Source of the DNA: Diphasiastrum complanatum
Lineage: Eukaryota; Streptophyta; Lycopodiopsida; Lycopodiales; Lycopodiaceae
Assembly (NCBI GenBank): GCA_029204225.1
Contig: CM055108.1
Location: forward strand, 14,577,684 to 14,641,683
DNA length: 64,000 nucleotides
Direction of reading: 5' to 3'
Position 1 is the stretch's first letter. Each line of letters starts with the position of its first letter. Below are positions 50,701 through 63,124 of the stretch, piece by piece. The notes beneath the pieces are model-generated. The model did not search any database. It was not told where the DNA came from and worked only from the letters and a program-made list of their open reading frames with translations. The position numbers and the translations under genes are program-made.

Positions 50701-50932
50701 ATGATTTCAAGCATGGGTGGATCAGGAATGGTTGACAGGAGTTCACAAGTCCTTCCACACGCCAAAGGACTTGAAGAAACTGGACCGTCTCAACTTCATG
50801 GAAGACGTTACGAGATATCTCATCCACCAGAGGCGGTCCAAGAGAACGCTCTACTAAACCGGCAGAGTGCCGAGGGACCGGCACTATTTCAGGCCATGGG
50901 TCCTGTTGGGGGTATTACCAACAAAGTGTAAA
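47733..50932 (+). pseudogene. Ty3-1 additional ORF downstream of pol
   Basis: Starts MASSSYEDSGAKQVIQRD and runs open for 455 codons, though a frameshift in a C run near 48650 means the true continuation is in another frame. Regions: a globular N-terminus (FHFLYQGTTYKVKI, GYLIEAIMEPVIQTAAHLLN), a Ser/Thr/Pro-rich middle, a coiled coil (49451-49850, ALTEASTKVRELQTEAS), and a C-terminal part with KDPATIRAYVMSSQQLRV and TKWDDFLPSIFFDPNKV. The same four regions occur at 57561-60453 in Ty3-2. No signal peptide or membrane segment is evident, so it does not look like an envelope gene. Several stops are present. Function unknown. Confidence 0.75.
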
Positions 50933-50938
50933 TAAATA

Positions 50939-51465
50939 AAATCCTCCAATAAAATGTGTTGCGAGGGCATGGCATCCTGCGTGTATAAGCCCATGGACCA
51001 ATGAGCACGCAATTGGAGTTGTAAATAAAATAAACCTGACTTGGGCCTTGTAATTAAAATAAAACTAGAGGCCCAATGTCATTTTTAAACTTAGAGATCA
51101 CTTTTTAGAGTTGGGTCCAAATTGGGACTCACATGAATCTTGTGATTTCTAATGTACTTTTTGTGGACCCTTGGATCAAGCTGGGTCCAAGATGAATGAA
51201 TAGGATCATTGTGAATATTAGCCAATAAGATTGAGGGGCAAGGGCCTTCCCCATTTTATAAAAAGGCACCATTTGTACACTATTTCCATGCTTAATGAGA
51301 AGGAGGAAACTCTACCATTTTTTTTTAAGAGAGGCATCCTCATTTGCTATTCACTACTTGCTAATGCTCTTGATTGTGTTTTCCATTGCTTTCTATTTCC
51401 ATGTTTATTGGTTGCCATAGTGAATGCTTTTCCATTAGCAAGCATAAGGAGCATTTGAGCTAACC

Positions 51466-51554
<89 letters not shown>

Positions 51555-51733
51555 TCTCAACCTCTTCTTTTCTATCAACTTCCCTTCACCCAACTATGAT
51601 GAATGTTAGTGTAGAGGAGTAGAGCTAAAGAGGAGTAGCATAGTGGTGAGTAGAGTTAAGGGAGAAAGTAGGAATTTAACTAAAAGTAGCATCTATGCAT
51701 AGTTAGGCACTTATCCAATGATTTAACCTTTGT
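50939..51733 (+). repeat. 3' LTR of Ty3-1
   Basis: Matches 30285-31029. It may begin at TG 50927 (TGTAAATAAATA). Contains TATAAAAAG at 51257 and an expanded (TC)n tract. It ends directly against gag sequence of Ty3-2. Confidence 0.87.
51471..51549. repeat. (TC)n microsatellite within the 3' LTR
   Basis: About 79 bp of pure TC. The 5' LTR has only a short imperfect TC-rich stretch (30820-30850) at the same place. Confidence 0.97.
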
Positions 51734-52704
51734 CAGGCGGAAGAGCTATACTACGAGAGATCTTCGACCCCACAAGGTCTACCTAAACGGATCAGATGTG
51801 AACTGAAACGCCATAATGAGTACGCACTTTTGCAAAATGCGATGGACGATGCAATTCGGGAGGAGGATGAAGATTCAGATGATGAGCCAAATGGCAGTAT
51901 GCCTTATACAACAGGGTAGACTACTACGACATCCACCACTATTGCATCAATGAATGCCAATGCTACTGCAGAAATGACGCTCAATGAGTTCGAGAAACTT
52001 GGGAAGACCCAACGGAAATAGATGGAAAATTTGCAGTTGCAATTTGATGAGAAGCTCAAAGCATTAGAAAATCTTCACGGAGAAACGAACAAGGAACCTG
52101 AGAAGTTTGCAAAGACTTTCCTACCAGGGAGAATGTCTGGTGTTCTATTTGTACAGGAAATCACATAGTGAACGAGTGTCCTCAATTGAAAAAACGAATG
52201 GAAATCAGTGTTTTCTATCTGTGTAATTCATCTGACCATGAGACTGTCTTTTGCAACTTCAACCCTTGGATAATTCAGCAACGGTATGCCCAGATGGGAT
52301 ATCGAGATCCATAGTATGGAGGCAATCCAGCAACAAGACTACAACAATCTACTCTTGGATATCCGGATCGTCTAGCTTTGCCTGCCCCACCAAAACACTC
52401 GGCTCCTCTTGCCAATTTGATGGAACCAAAACCTTACGGAAGTGCTGAGCAATGGAGCTATGGTAATGATCAGGAAGGTGGATCTTCAGAACAGTATGCC
52501 ATTTATGTTGCCGCTCAACAACAAGCCTCGAGAAATTGGGCCAGAGCACCACTTGGATGCTTTGCATGTGGAGAAAATCACAGAGTTGCAGAATGCCCAA
52601 ATTAAGAAAAATTTGTACCATTCTGTCGTGACTGTGGATATGGGCATTGCTATAAAGACTGTCCAGCAAGACCAAAGCCACCACCAGCTACAGCACCTGT
52701 AAAT
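51734..52704 (+). pseudogene. Ty3-2 gag, C-terminal part
   Basis: RRKSYTTRDL-like start, NAMDDAIREEDEDSDDE, then a broken knuckle (CSICTGNHIVNECPQ) and CFACGENHRVAECP followed by CRDCGYGHCYKDCP (52555-52670), as in Ty3-1. The capsid N-terminus is missing. Confidence 0.75.
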
Positions 52705-54276
52705 TTGATAACAATCAAGCAAGGATCGATAGCTCATAATAAACCAAGTGCACCCTTGATGGTGGTCACTAGAGCACAAAAGCAAAAAGAACCAGTAGTG
52801 GATTCAATACCTGCTGATTCTATACCATTAAACGATACACCAACAACATCGGAAGTCTATCCAAATCTTAATGCAGAAAAACGAAGATATCAGGATATGA
52901 GACAGTGGATTAAACATCTGCAAGAGGAAGAGGAACATGAAGCTGCTAAAGTAACAGCTGAAGTTCGGTCTTCACCAATGCAGCCTCCAAGAAATTTACG
53001 TACGGATATGAATAATCAATTACATCATCATGAAGAACCCTTCAAGATGACTGAACCGGAAGCACCACATATAGAATTACTCATGAATATTTTGTCTAGC
53101 AAGATCAATATTTCATTGGGAGAGTTCCTAAAGTTGGTGCCAAAAGAAAAAGAAGTCTTAGTGCAATAGTTAGCTCAAGAAGAATCAAAAGACCATCAGG
53201 AGCCTCTGTTTTGTGCTGGATTTGAAGAATCTAACGATGTACTCCATGTTAAGGCCGCTTGGGAAAGTGAACAAAAGAATATCACTTTGCCGATACAACA
53301 TATACAATTTTCTAAAGAAGCAGCCATGATAGACGGCGGTTCAAGAGTTAACCTGATTTCTACAAAGCTATGTACAAAATGGGGCCTTACAAAGATTAAG
53401 CCTGCTACTTTTGCTATTAAGCTAGTTGATCAAACGACGGTTCGTCCACGAGGAATGGTGGAATATATACCTGTCAGGATTGCAGGAGTACAATTCGTCA
53501 TTACTTTTGTCGTGATGGACTTACTAGAAGCACCAAATGTCTACTGAGTTTTTCTTAGGACGTCCATGGTTACAAGTTGCGCAAGTAATTCATAACTGGG
53601 GTACCGGCAAAATCACTTTTGAAAATCGTGAACGTGCAGTTAAAATTGATCCTACGACTTGGACTATCAAGCCAGTGGTTCAAAAAAAGCGGATGACGAT
53701 TCATCAACAACAGATCACACTTGTGATCGACTAGAGAAAAAATTGGGAGTTCACTACGATTCTCAAACGGATACTGTCAATTGGAACGAAGCTCTTGCAA
53801 CAATTGATTGTACAGCAGGATATATGTGTCAACAAGATATTCAATCAGAATTGAGCGAGACTTTCTTGTTAGATAGAACTTTGGATACGCCAATCACGTT
53901 TCCACTAAATGTGCTGAATGTAGCCTGGATATCAACGGAACCTATACCAGATCCAATTGAGGATGATCTCATACCAATGAGCCATGCCTTAACTTATGAT
54001 GGCAATGCAGAACTTACGGGTGAACGGATTCTACATCATATGGATCCGACCAGATTTGCACTGCGTAATGTTCCTGATGAACCAATAATCAAATCGCCCA
54101 AGGCAGTTATATCGAAGGGAGACAGGATGACAAGTTTGATGACGAAGAAACAAGCAAATCAACATTATAATACGGTCCTGAAATGGGAAAATCTCCCTCA
54201 AAAGATCGATTTTAAGGAAGTGCCACCTCTATTGGATAAAGACAAAGGGAAAGTCAAGAATGATTCTTCAAGTTAG
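52705..54276 (+). pseudogene. Ty3-2 protease region
   Basis: MVVTRAQKQKEPVVDS, EKRRYQDMRQWIKHLQE, a stop near 53167, then MIDGGSRVNLISTKL (53328; R in place of the G usual after DGGS), FVITFVVMDLLEAPNVY, a frameshift, FLGRPWLQVAQVIHNWG, another shift, LATIDCTAGYMCQ and ILHHMDPTRFALRN. The linker ends at 54276. Confidence 0.8.
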
Positions 54277-54315
54277 ATCTCCAGCAAGACATCATCTTCT
54301 AGGAAGTCTTCACTT

Positions 54316-55620
54316 GTGAAGAAAGATTTATCATCCCGAAAGTCATCACCTCCACGATCAATTCCTGCAAAGAAGACTAAACAAAGAGCCAAGACAAGTC
54401 CTTTCGAAAAAGAACAAGCAAATGTAGTCCAACATGATATGCCAGATCATTTTATACGTTATACACTGGATGATGTGGTTATCATGTTAACTAAAGCACA
54501 TCGTGAACCTGAAGAACACATGCCAGAATCTAAAGAGGTTTACGATGGCCCAGCTAGGACACAGCCAATGAATCTTGCAGAACCAGGAGACTCGGAAAAG
54601 ATTGTACAAGTGGGATCACAACTTACTCCTGAACAGTATCAAGCACTCCGTTTGCTACTTAGTAAGTATCAAGATTGTTTTGCATGGACTTATCAAGATT
54701 TGAAGGGTATTCCGACATCAGTCATTGAACATACCATACCTTTAGTACCTGATGCAGTACCAAGGGTTACAAAGTTCTATCACTGTAATCCTAATGTGGC
54801 AGATCTGATAAAGAAAGAACTTTAGAGATTGCTTGACGTCGATTTCATTTATGAGATCAAGCATACCGAATGGATTTTATCGATTGTCATTGTTCCTAAG
54901 AAAAATGGGAAATTGTGAATCTGTGTGAATCTCATTGAATAAAGTGACACAGAAGGATCACTTTCTGTTACCTTTTACTGAAAGCATTTTGGATCGCCTT
55001 GCTGGAGCGGAAGCTTATAGTTTTCTAGTGGTTACAACCAGGTTAAGATTGCACTTGCCGATCGCCACAAAACTGCTTTTGCAATAGAATGGGGCACCTA
55101 TGCTTACAAAGTAATGCCGTTTGGACTCTGTAATGCACCAAGTTCATTCCAAAGAGTAATGCAATTTGCCTTTAAAGATTATTTGCAAAAATTCCTTGAA
55201 ATTTACTTGGACGACTTGGGAGCTCATAGTACAGATACAGACCACCTGGATCGATTGGAGAAAGCCTTTGAAAGATGTCGCAAATATCAGATTTCTCTAA
55301 ATCCAGAAAAATACTAGATATGGGTTTCTCACGGAGTGGTGCTTGGACATGTGATATCAAGACATGGTATTGCCACTGACTACTCTAAGATCAAAGTTAT
55401 TGTGGAATTGCCACCGCCAGCAACAATTCGAGGAGTTTATGTGTTTATGGGTCATGCGAACTACTATCAAATTTTTATTATCTTCTTTGCGGATTTAGCG
55501 CGAACTATATACAAATTAACGATTGTTCCTATTTGGACAGTAGAGGCGTTAGAAGCCTTTGAAAAGTTAAAAAAAACATTAACTTCAGCACCAATACTGC
55601 ATTCTCAGATTGGACATTAG
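54316..55620 (+). pseudogene. Ty3-2 reverse transcriptase
   Basis: YTLDDVVIMLTKAHREP, LTPEQYQALRLLLSKYQDCF, DLIKKEL then a stop at 54823, VDFIYEIKHTEW, IVIVPKKNGK with stops and a frameshift, then AFAIEWGTYAYKVMPFGLCN and the catalytic FLEIYLDDL (55198), FMGHANYYQIF. It keeps the domain that Ty3-1 has lost, so it serves as the reference for that deletion, but it is itself inactive. Confidence 0.85.
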
Positions 55621-57309
55621 AGTTTCATGTTCATACGGATGCCTCAAAATACGCCATTGGATCAGTTTTGACGCAGCCAGGTGACTATAAGAAGGATTAT
55701 CATATACGATTTGCAAGCAGACAGCTTACAGATCCAGAGAAAAATTATTCAACAACAAAACGTGAAGCACTAGCCATGATTTTTTTTGTTCGGAAATTCC
55801 ATCTATCTCATGGAAACGCACTTTGCATTTTATACGGATCATCAATTGTTACTTTACTTGGTAAATAAGACGTGTAATACTGGACGTATTGCAAGATGGT
55901 TATTATTATTGACTGAATTTGACTTTCAAATTGTGGTCAGAAAGGGAAAGCAACATTATCTAGCCGATCACGTTTCGCAAATTGAATCCGCACCAGTAAT
56001 ACTGAAGTGGATGATGAACTGCCAGATGCTGCGTTGTTCTATGTTGACGCAGTACCTGAGTGGGCGACAAATATTGTTGAGTACCTGATGCTAGGACAAC
56101 CGAATGACTCTTTGACAAAAGTACAGAAAAGACAATTGATTCATAAGACTCAACCTTATTAATTAATTGCAGGACAATTGTATTATCGTGGATCAGATAA
56201 TATTTTACAAAGATGTGTTTTACCGCATGAAGTACTAGATCTAATCATGTTTTCACATGATGGCATGGGTGGAGGACACTTCTCTACAGATATTACTGTT
56301 CGCAAACTTTTGCAATCCGGTTGTTGGTGGCCTACGCTTCATAAGGACACATAAAATTTTATTCAGACATGCGATGTCTGCCAGCGAGCACGACGGCCTA
56401 CTTTCTAGAATTATGAACCCTTACATCTGGTTTTATCACAAGCACCGTTTGAAAAATGGGGACTGGATTATGTTGATCCTATTCATCTCGCTGCTCAAGG
56501 ATCTCAGGCCCGCTACATTATCGTCGCAACTGATTATATGACCAAAGCTGTCAAAGTGGCTGATGCGAAATCTACGACCAAGTTTCTATATGAAAATATT
56601 ATAATCAGGTTTGGATGTCCGATCGAAATTGTCAATGATCGGGGTACACAGTTTGTTAATCAAACAATAAAGTATTTACTGGAAGATTTTTTTGTTATAC
56701 ACAAATTTAGTACTCTCTATTATTCCCAGAGGGAATGGCCAAGCTGAATCTTCCAATAAGATTCTTTGCACCATTATTACAAAGACAGTTGAAGCGAGTC
56801 ACTTAGATTGGGAACATAAACTGTATGCAGCATTATGGGCATTCAGAACCGCTTATAAAAATAGTACAAATCAAACACCTTTTCAACTGGTTTATGGTCA
56901 AGATGCTGTTATGCCAATTGAATCTTTAATCCCATCTTTACGCATAGCAGCAACAAAACGATTAAATGATGATCAGTCTTTACAACTTCGTCATGAAGCG
57001 TTGCACAAATTATGTGAAATCCGATTGATGGCAGTTCATGCCTTAGCAGCAGAGAAAGCCCGCCGCAAGGCATGACACGATCGTCGATTGCACAAGAAAG
57101 ATCTGGAAGCAGGAGATCTTGCATTGATGTACAAAACCATCAAGGGCAAGTTGAAGTTTACTGGGGAAGGCCCGTATAAAGTGAAGGAAATCCTGAACTA
57201 TGGCGCAGTAATTCTTGAGCACTTGGATGGAAAACGATTTGATACTCCGGTAAATGGCAGCCGATTACGCAAGTTTCGGCAGCCTGCTCTGCCAGTTCAG
57301 CGAGCCTGA
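55621..57309 (+). pseudogene. Ty3-2 RNase H and integrase
   Basis: RNase H: VHTDASKYAIGSVLTQPGD, RFASRQLTDPEKNYST, FAFYTDHQLLLYLVNKT. Integrase: HDGMGGGHFSTDITVRKLL, GCWWPTLHKDT, TCDVCQRARRP, FEKWGLDYVDPIHL, EIVNDRGTQFVNQTI, a frameshift, then PRGNGQAESSNKIL and GPYKVKEILNYGAV. It ends at a stop at 57307. The D, D, E residues are present but frames are broken in several places. Confidence 0.87.
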
Positions 57310-57560
57310 TTTCAATATATTTTTCATTTTATTTGTTTTTAATTTTTTATTTTCAGTAATTAATTTGCTAAACTAATCAGCCCAATTACTATTCAGTGCA
57401 ATGGACCCACCAAATTCACCTATAAGTTGGTTGAATTCGATTCATTCCTCACTTGTGCTAGCGAAGCTCTTGCGAATTTTTCTTGCAACCAAATCCTTCC
57501 AGATTTCCCGCATTGTCTTCTGATACACTCTCACGCAGTTATAATTCCTTTTTGATCATC

Positions 57561-60453
57561 ATGTCGTCTACTGATACTTCCCAGTCTCTGCGCTATACTA
57601 TCCATTGTGATGTCCCATCTGCAACGGACATCATGATTCTTCCTAGCACAAGCATGGTCACTCAGTGGATGACCTTGCGGAGCCTCTACTTACTGCAATG
57701 GGTATTCATGAGAGAGCCTTTTCGGGACGCATCTAAATGAATTTAATCACTCTTGCCTTCAGTACATGGAAGGAAGAGAAATCCAAGTTTTATATCACCT
57801 TCCAAGGAGCCACACACAAGGTGCGAGTCACTGAGGCCGCACTTGCAGCTATAGGAATCTCATCCGGTACACAAGCCTCACCCAATCACAAGCACGCCAA
57901 ACAGGCCATCAAGCCATATATTGACGTCACCAACGATGGCTACCTTATGGAAGCCATCACTGAGCCTTCCATCCACGCCGCTGTCCAGTTGTTGAATCAT
58001 TTCCTGATGGTTGGCAACCTCAGAAAAGACCGCATCACATCTCAAATCCTTCACAGGATAGTGGAGTCCCACATAAAGTTGGCCAAAGCCCCTCTTGAAC
58101 CATATAACTAGTTCAAGACTGTTTCTTGTGAGCTCAAGCGAGCTATTAAGGCCAATACAAAGCAGCAGTTCACCGCTGGTTCTCTATTGTCCCTCTTAGC
58201 CGCTTCTCACTTAGAAAACAGAATCCATGGCTTCCAACTGGATTCTGTGCTTTTGGTTTACGAAGAAGCACCGGGGCCGAGTCACCTCACCAGGCCTCAA
58301 GTTCTCATAGTCATCGTCGTCCATGCAGTGAGATCGTAATTATTGATTCGCCTTCCACGTCACGACGACGTACTAGGCATACCTCGTCAGCTGCGCTTCC
58401 ACCCCCTGCTGTTGTTCACACTGAACTTCCCATTCCCCTCGCCTCTAATGCTTCTCTCGCCTCTGCTCCCATACAAGGACGGTTTGTGACCATTGGGCCT
58501 ACCATTCCCATCACAGCTGCCCAAGCCGCCTCACCCCCGCACACCGAAGCAACCTCACCCAACACACAGTTCTTCATGGATATGTTCGATGATTCCGACC
58601 CCCTTGGGGCCACCGAATCTTTGAAATGCCCCAGAGCCCAGCACCCTTTGAACCCCAATCCCCTGGAAGAGGATTCGGACATATCCATGAAGCTACTATT
58701 GGTGTCGAAGATGCCAGTCAGCAACCACCCACACAAGGTAGCCCAGCCATACTTCAGGTCGACACAACTGTAAAGTCACCAAAGGAGTTCAACGCCACGG
58801 TGCCTGAAAGGTTTGAAGATGAGGATATTTTTGAAGAAGAAGAGACCTTGGCACCTATTCCACGCCTACCAACGACAGTACCATCAGGTTCTCTTGCTGT
58901 TGCCACCTCCATGACTGTCGATTTTGGTGATGCTCTCGGGTTAGTTTCAAGCCTTGGGCAAGTGATCCAGTCTATGCTGGATAAAAAGAAGGAAATGGAG
59001 CAGAGGATCTCTGATTTAGGACCGGAAAACACTTTGATCAGCCAGAAATTGTCCAGCTGGATCGAGAGGTGAAGATAGCCAAGCAACATGAAGAAAAGAC
59101 TGAAAGCGAAAAGAAATTGGACCAGCAACAAGTTGATTGCTTGAAAACCTACATCAGCTCCCTGCAAAACGCCTTGACAACCGCACAGGATCAGGTAGAT
59201 AAGGCAGTGCAAGATGCCAAGCAACAGATGCAGCTGCTGAAGGGGCAATTACAAATGGCCGAACAAGATCGCACACAGCTTCAAGGTGAATTGGATGCGA
59301 CCACCCTTGAGCGTGATGCATATCTGCAAAAACAAATACCCAATCATCCGGTCATGCCGACGGAGATTGCATATTTGTTCAAGAAAGTGAAAACATACAA
59401 AGTGGCCCTTCAGGGATTCCAAGGCCGCTTTGATAGGTTCAAAGGAGCAGCTTCAACCGAGTTGGCAAAGGCAAAAGAGACCATCAACGCCTATGAAAAA
59501 GCCGCCGCTCAAGTGTTGGAAGCCGGACCACAAATCCCCATCCCGGTCATGCCGCAATTCTCCCCTTCGCGCCAAGAAGCTGTACAGATGGATACAGGGA
59601 TTGATTCGAGCATGGACCAGGGGGGAGCTCCAGATCTAGCAGATCAACCGCCAACTATACCGGCAGTACAAGTGGGTCCATCCTCATCAAGGACAAGCCA
59701 TTTATTCAGAAGGCCCATCAGCGTCTTAAAGCAACATCCACATGAGTCCTCGTGTGGTGGATGGGTTCTCAAATTTAAGACCTCCGAGATCGAGGCCGGC
59801 AAAGAATTGGACAAAATACCTGCACTGGGAGAGCAGCCGACATGGAGAATCACGATTTTAGAAAAAACTCCAGAATCAATTAGGAGTTATGTCGCCAGCC
59901 CTCAGCAGTTGCGGGTAGATCCTTATTACGTGCCAATGCCGTGAAGACAAAAATGGAAAGATTTGGGATTGGCTATGGATAAAATCACCATCCATATGCC
60001 CAATTGGCCAATCATCCATCAGCCTTACAACTGGAATATTTCAGTGGACTTCCACCGGACTTTACAAGCATATCAAAGAGAGGATGTCCACTCTCTGGAT
60101 CCAACGGTGTGACAAACGGCATTGTTTGCAAAAGACCTAACTCTGTTGGCGTCAGTGGCAACCAAATGGGACGATTGCCTTCCTACCCTAGCATTTGATC
60201 CAAATAAGTCGATGGCCTCAGAGCAAATCAAAGATCACCTGCCGATTGCTCGATTGTATTTCCGTGCAGCTATGATGGGAGGCTCTTGGGAATCCCGCTT
60301 CACCTCATGGACAACTTCCAAGTGGATTCCCGGAGCCCACCGTTGTTTCCTGATGCATAATTTGGATTTCAATACTGCACGCCTTGACTTTATGGAGAAG
60401 GTGCAGTATCATTTAATTAAGATTCGGCGCGAAGCCAATAAAAGTCCCCAATA
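57561..60453 (+). pseudogene. Ty3-2 additional ORF downstream of pol
   Basis: Starts MSSTDTSQSLRYTIHCDVPS only 250 bp after pol. The globular part (FQGATHKVRVTEAALAAIG, GYLMEAITEPSIHAAVQLLN) has stops. A Pro/Thr-rich part follows, then an intact stretch of 291 codons from 59069 with a long coiled coil (LQNALTTAQDQVDKAV) ending SIRSYVASPQQLRVDPYYVP. After a stop and shift come TKWDDCLPTLAFDPNKS and LDFMEKVQYHLIKIRREA. It matches 47733-50932 region by region. Function unknown. Confidence 0.75.
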
Positions 60454-60504
60454 ACTGCATATTGCAGGTGTCGTGGGACCGCCACTAGTTTTGGTGGGGG
60501 ATAC

Positions 60505-61150
60505 CGTTGGAGGGTTTGCGGATCCCAAGGCAACCCTAACCCTAGTCAATAAGTGAGAGGGATTTGGCACCCTGTGTGTGTAAGTCCAACCCGATGACCA
60601 CATAGTTATTTGATTAATTAGAATGTTAATAAAAGGACTTTAGGCCTTTTTGCGAGACTTTTAATGTCGCGGGGCCTAAATGTCAAGTTAGTGAATAAAG
60701 TTGAGTTTCCCTCCAATTTTGATGGTTCCCACACTCTTTTAAATTTGAATAAAAAGAGAGGCAAGACTGGACCAATAGGATTCAGAGGCCAGGGTGCTCC
60801 TCTCTACTATAAAAAGGGACCAACTCAAGTTGTTCCTCATGTTCATTTCCTCATTTCAATAAAGCAGATTGGTTCTCTTTAGAAATGGATTGATGAATGT
60901 CCTTGCTCTTCCTCTCTTCTCCTCCATTTCTCATGCTTTCTTTGGATTTTGCTAATTGTTGGATTTGATTATTATTGGGATTGCTATTTCTTATGCTTCT
61001 TGTGAGAGAGAAAGGGAGAGAGAGAAGAGTAAGTTTCTATTATTGTTGTGGATTTAGGGTTACTGGAAGTAGGGTTAATGGATGTAGTATTAATGCTCAG
61101 TGTTAATGGATGTAGTGTTAGATCCTCCATTCATGTTGAAATATGAACTA
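60505..61150 (+). repeat. Putative 3' LTR of Ty3-2
   Basis: It follows a purine-rich GGTGGGGGATACCG and contains TATAAAAAGGGACC at 60808 and a TTCAATAAAGCAG poly(A)-like signal at 60855. Similar phrases to the Ty3-1 LTR occur at the same order (GGCACCCTGTGTGTGTAAG against GGCATCCTGCGTGTATAAG). No second LTR is in the window, so the limits are approximate. Confidence 0.5.
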
Positions 61151-61961
61151 TACTATCGCTCTCATGGGAACGAACCTACGCGTGACAACTAACTCCGTCT
61201 CTTTGATGCTAGATTGACTAGATCTTGGATTCATGTTAGGCAAGGAAAGAAACCCACTACATTGTGATTGCACAAGATTGATCAGAGAACATTATACTTG
61301 AAAAATCTATGACAAGAGCACAATGGCATACATCTGATGAAAAAATCTAACTTCTCACTATGAGAATTGAATGTCAGAAATAATTCTAATGCTCAATATA
61401 GGAAAAACAGCTTGCTCTCGAGTAGAGAGAGAAAATCAATGAAAGAGAACTCGAGTAGAGAGAGAATGCGTCCAAATAACCAAAATCTCATTATTCACAA
61501 TATGGCAAAACGTGCCAAGCTTACCCTACATGAGAGAGACTCGAATTCCTATAGTGGAGTTGCATGGAAAGTCCGCTTAACTGAACTAATTCACCTACCA
61601 GAGATCCACATGTGTAACTGCATGCATGGATGTTGCATATACTGCATGTCAACTCATAAAATTGCCTAGACATGTGTAGATCACAGAAACCACTTTGCAT
61701 GTTGCATGCACTGATTGCATGTGGCTTGCATGCATACAGTATGACATTGCATGCATACAATATGACATTGCATGCTATCTAAACTTCTGCATGTCATCAA
61801 AATTGAATCTACCTAACTCAAATCCGAGCTATACTAGAAGGTTATGTGCTCAATTCACATACCTTTTATGTACAACATGAAATATAGTGAGAATAACCAT
61901 GGACATGGCCCCAAACTTGAGATAGGAAGATAATATTTTAATAATCTTCACACTCCACTCT
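61151..61961. other. Unassigned DNA with a short tandem repeat
   Basis: At about 61720-61790, GCATGCATACAGTATGACATT is repeated about 2.5 times with a 21-bp period, in a context rich in GCATGC. Otherwise no gene or element was recognised. Confidence 0.45.
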
Positions 61962-63124
61962 TAATTGAAAGATTCTTTCAAAATTAGAAGTTAATTGCAA
62001 ATGCAAATATTTGGAATGGGTGATGCCGATGTTCGAAAATAGTCGCAGCATAATCTAAACACAACTTTGATCAAGAAAAAAAAGAAAGTCAAGTAGAACA
62101 CACGATATAAACATTGCAAAAAAGAATAAAAGCCAAAATTAGTAGCAAAAACAACAACAAAAAAATCTTAAAAATTGATGAGTCATAATCAACAACTTTC
62201 CCAACAATGATGCCAAAATTTTATGTTATCCCTTTTCTCATCCTTGAAAGAGGCTATGGAGCTTGACATTTCGAAGCTAAAGAGGGAAATAGCGACAATC
62301 TAATGGTGAGTAAAGTGTAGTACAAAATTGAACCTATGAAAAGGTGCAAAGAAAAGGTGAGCTAAAGACAGAAAACTAGTCACTAAACTAGAAGACGAGG
62401 GAGGTGTTTAAAACTAGCTCCACCTTATCAATAATGTTATGCTATAGTGAAATATAAGCGAAATATTATGGATCTTGACTCATTAATCAATTACTAAGAT
62501 TATTCATGCATTTGAGTCTGCACAATAATAAAATCATCAAGGACGAGCCTCATGTTTTGATTACAATCTCTCCAAGATTACAAGATTGGCAATTGCTCCT
62601 AAATTCACTATGTTCACAAAGCAAAATGCATTCAACACAACATGGAGAACATGTGAGAAAACAAATAAACTTAATAACATTCTAATGATCATTTACATCA
62701 TCCAAGCATAGATAGAACCTTCTACTTGGCCAAATTTTTGTGCCTCTAAGGTAGAAATACTAGCAAGAGCTAATCGCACCTCTAGTGTAGGGACACTGAG
62801 AAGATTTACATATGCTTTTCAAATTTAAAATGGCTTGGAGTATAATGCAGAGTCACTTGCAATTGTTGGCATTCTTTTGAAGGTCAGTTAATGAATTGAC
62901 TCAATCATTTACACAATGTGTATATATTCTGGAAGCTCTAAAGTAATGCACTTATTGAAACTAGCACATTTTCTCCAATTCTTTTGAAGGTAAACCTCAA
63001 AAAATTACTACAATCAAACATGAAATTCCTTGGGGTATTAGTATAGCGTTTTGGCTAAGAAATGATCTAGATAGTTTGTAGAACGATCAAACATGGAATG
63101 TGTAGGCACGCAAAAAAGCTAGTA
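61962..63124 (-). repeat. 1.16-kb interspersed repeat, copy 2
   Basis: Collinear with 11524-12681 and in the same orientation. It has the same transition-riddled primer site on the minus strand (62215-62198). Its flanks are unrelated to those of copy 1. Confidence 0.62.

Larger units (their letters stand above)
30285..51733 (+). mobile_element. Ty3-1: complete but defective Ty3 retrotransposon, split by a 10-kb DNA element
   Basis: Direct LTRs at 30285-31029 and 50939-51733 enclose gag, protease, a deleted reverse transcriptase, RNase H, integrase, and then, after the 37003-47022 insert, an additional long ORF. The order LTR-gag-pol-extra ORF-LTR is repeated in Ty3-2 without the insert, which shows that the insert is secondary. 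Without the insert the element is about 11.4 kb. Integrase lies after RNase H, the Ty3 order. Confidence 0.88.
51734..61150 (+). mobile_element. Ty3-2: 5'-truncated Ty3 retrotransposon related to Ty3-1
   Basis: Gag C-terminal part, protease, RT, RNase H, integrase, additional ORF and a putative 3' LTR follow in the same order as Ty3-1 and with clear protein similarity, but with many stops and frameshifts. The 5' LTR and the capsid start are absent; the element begins at the Ty3-1 LTR edge. Confidence 0.8.
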
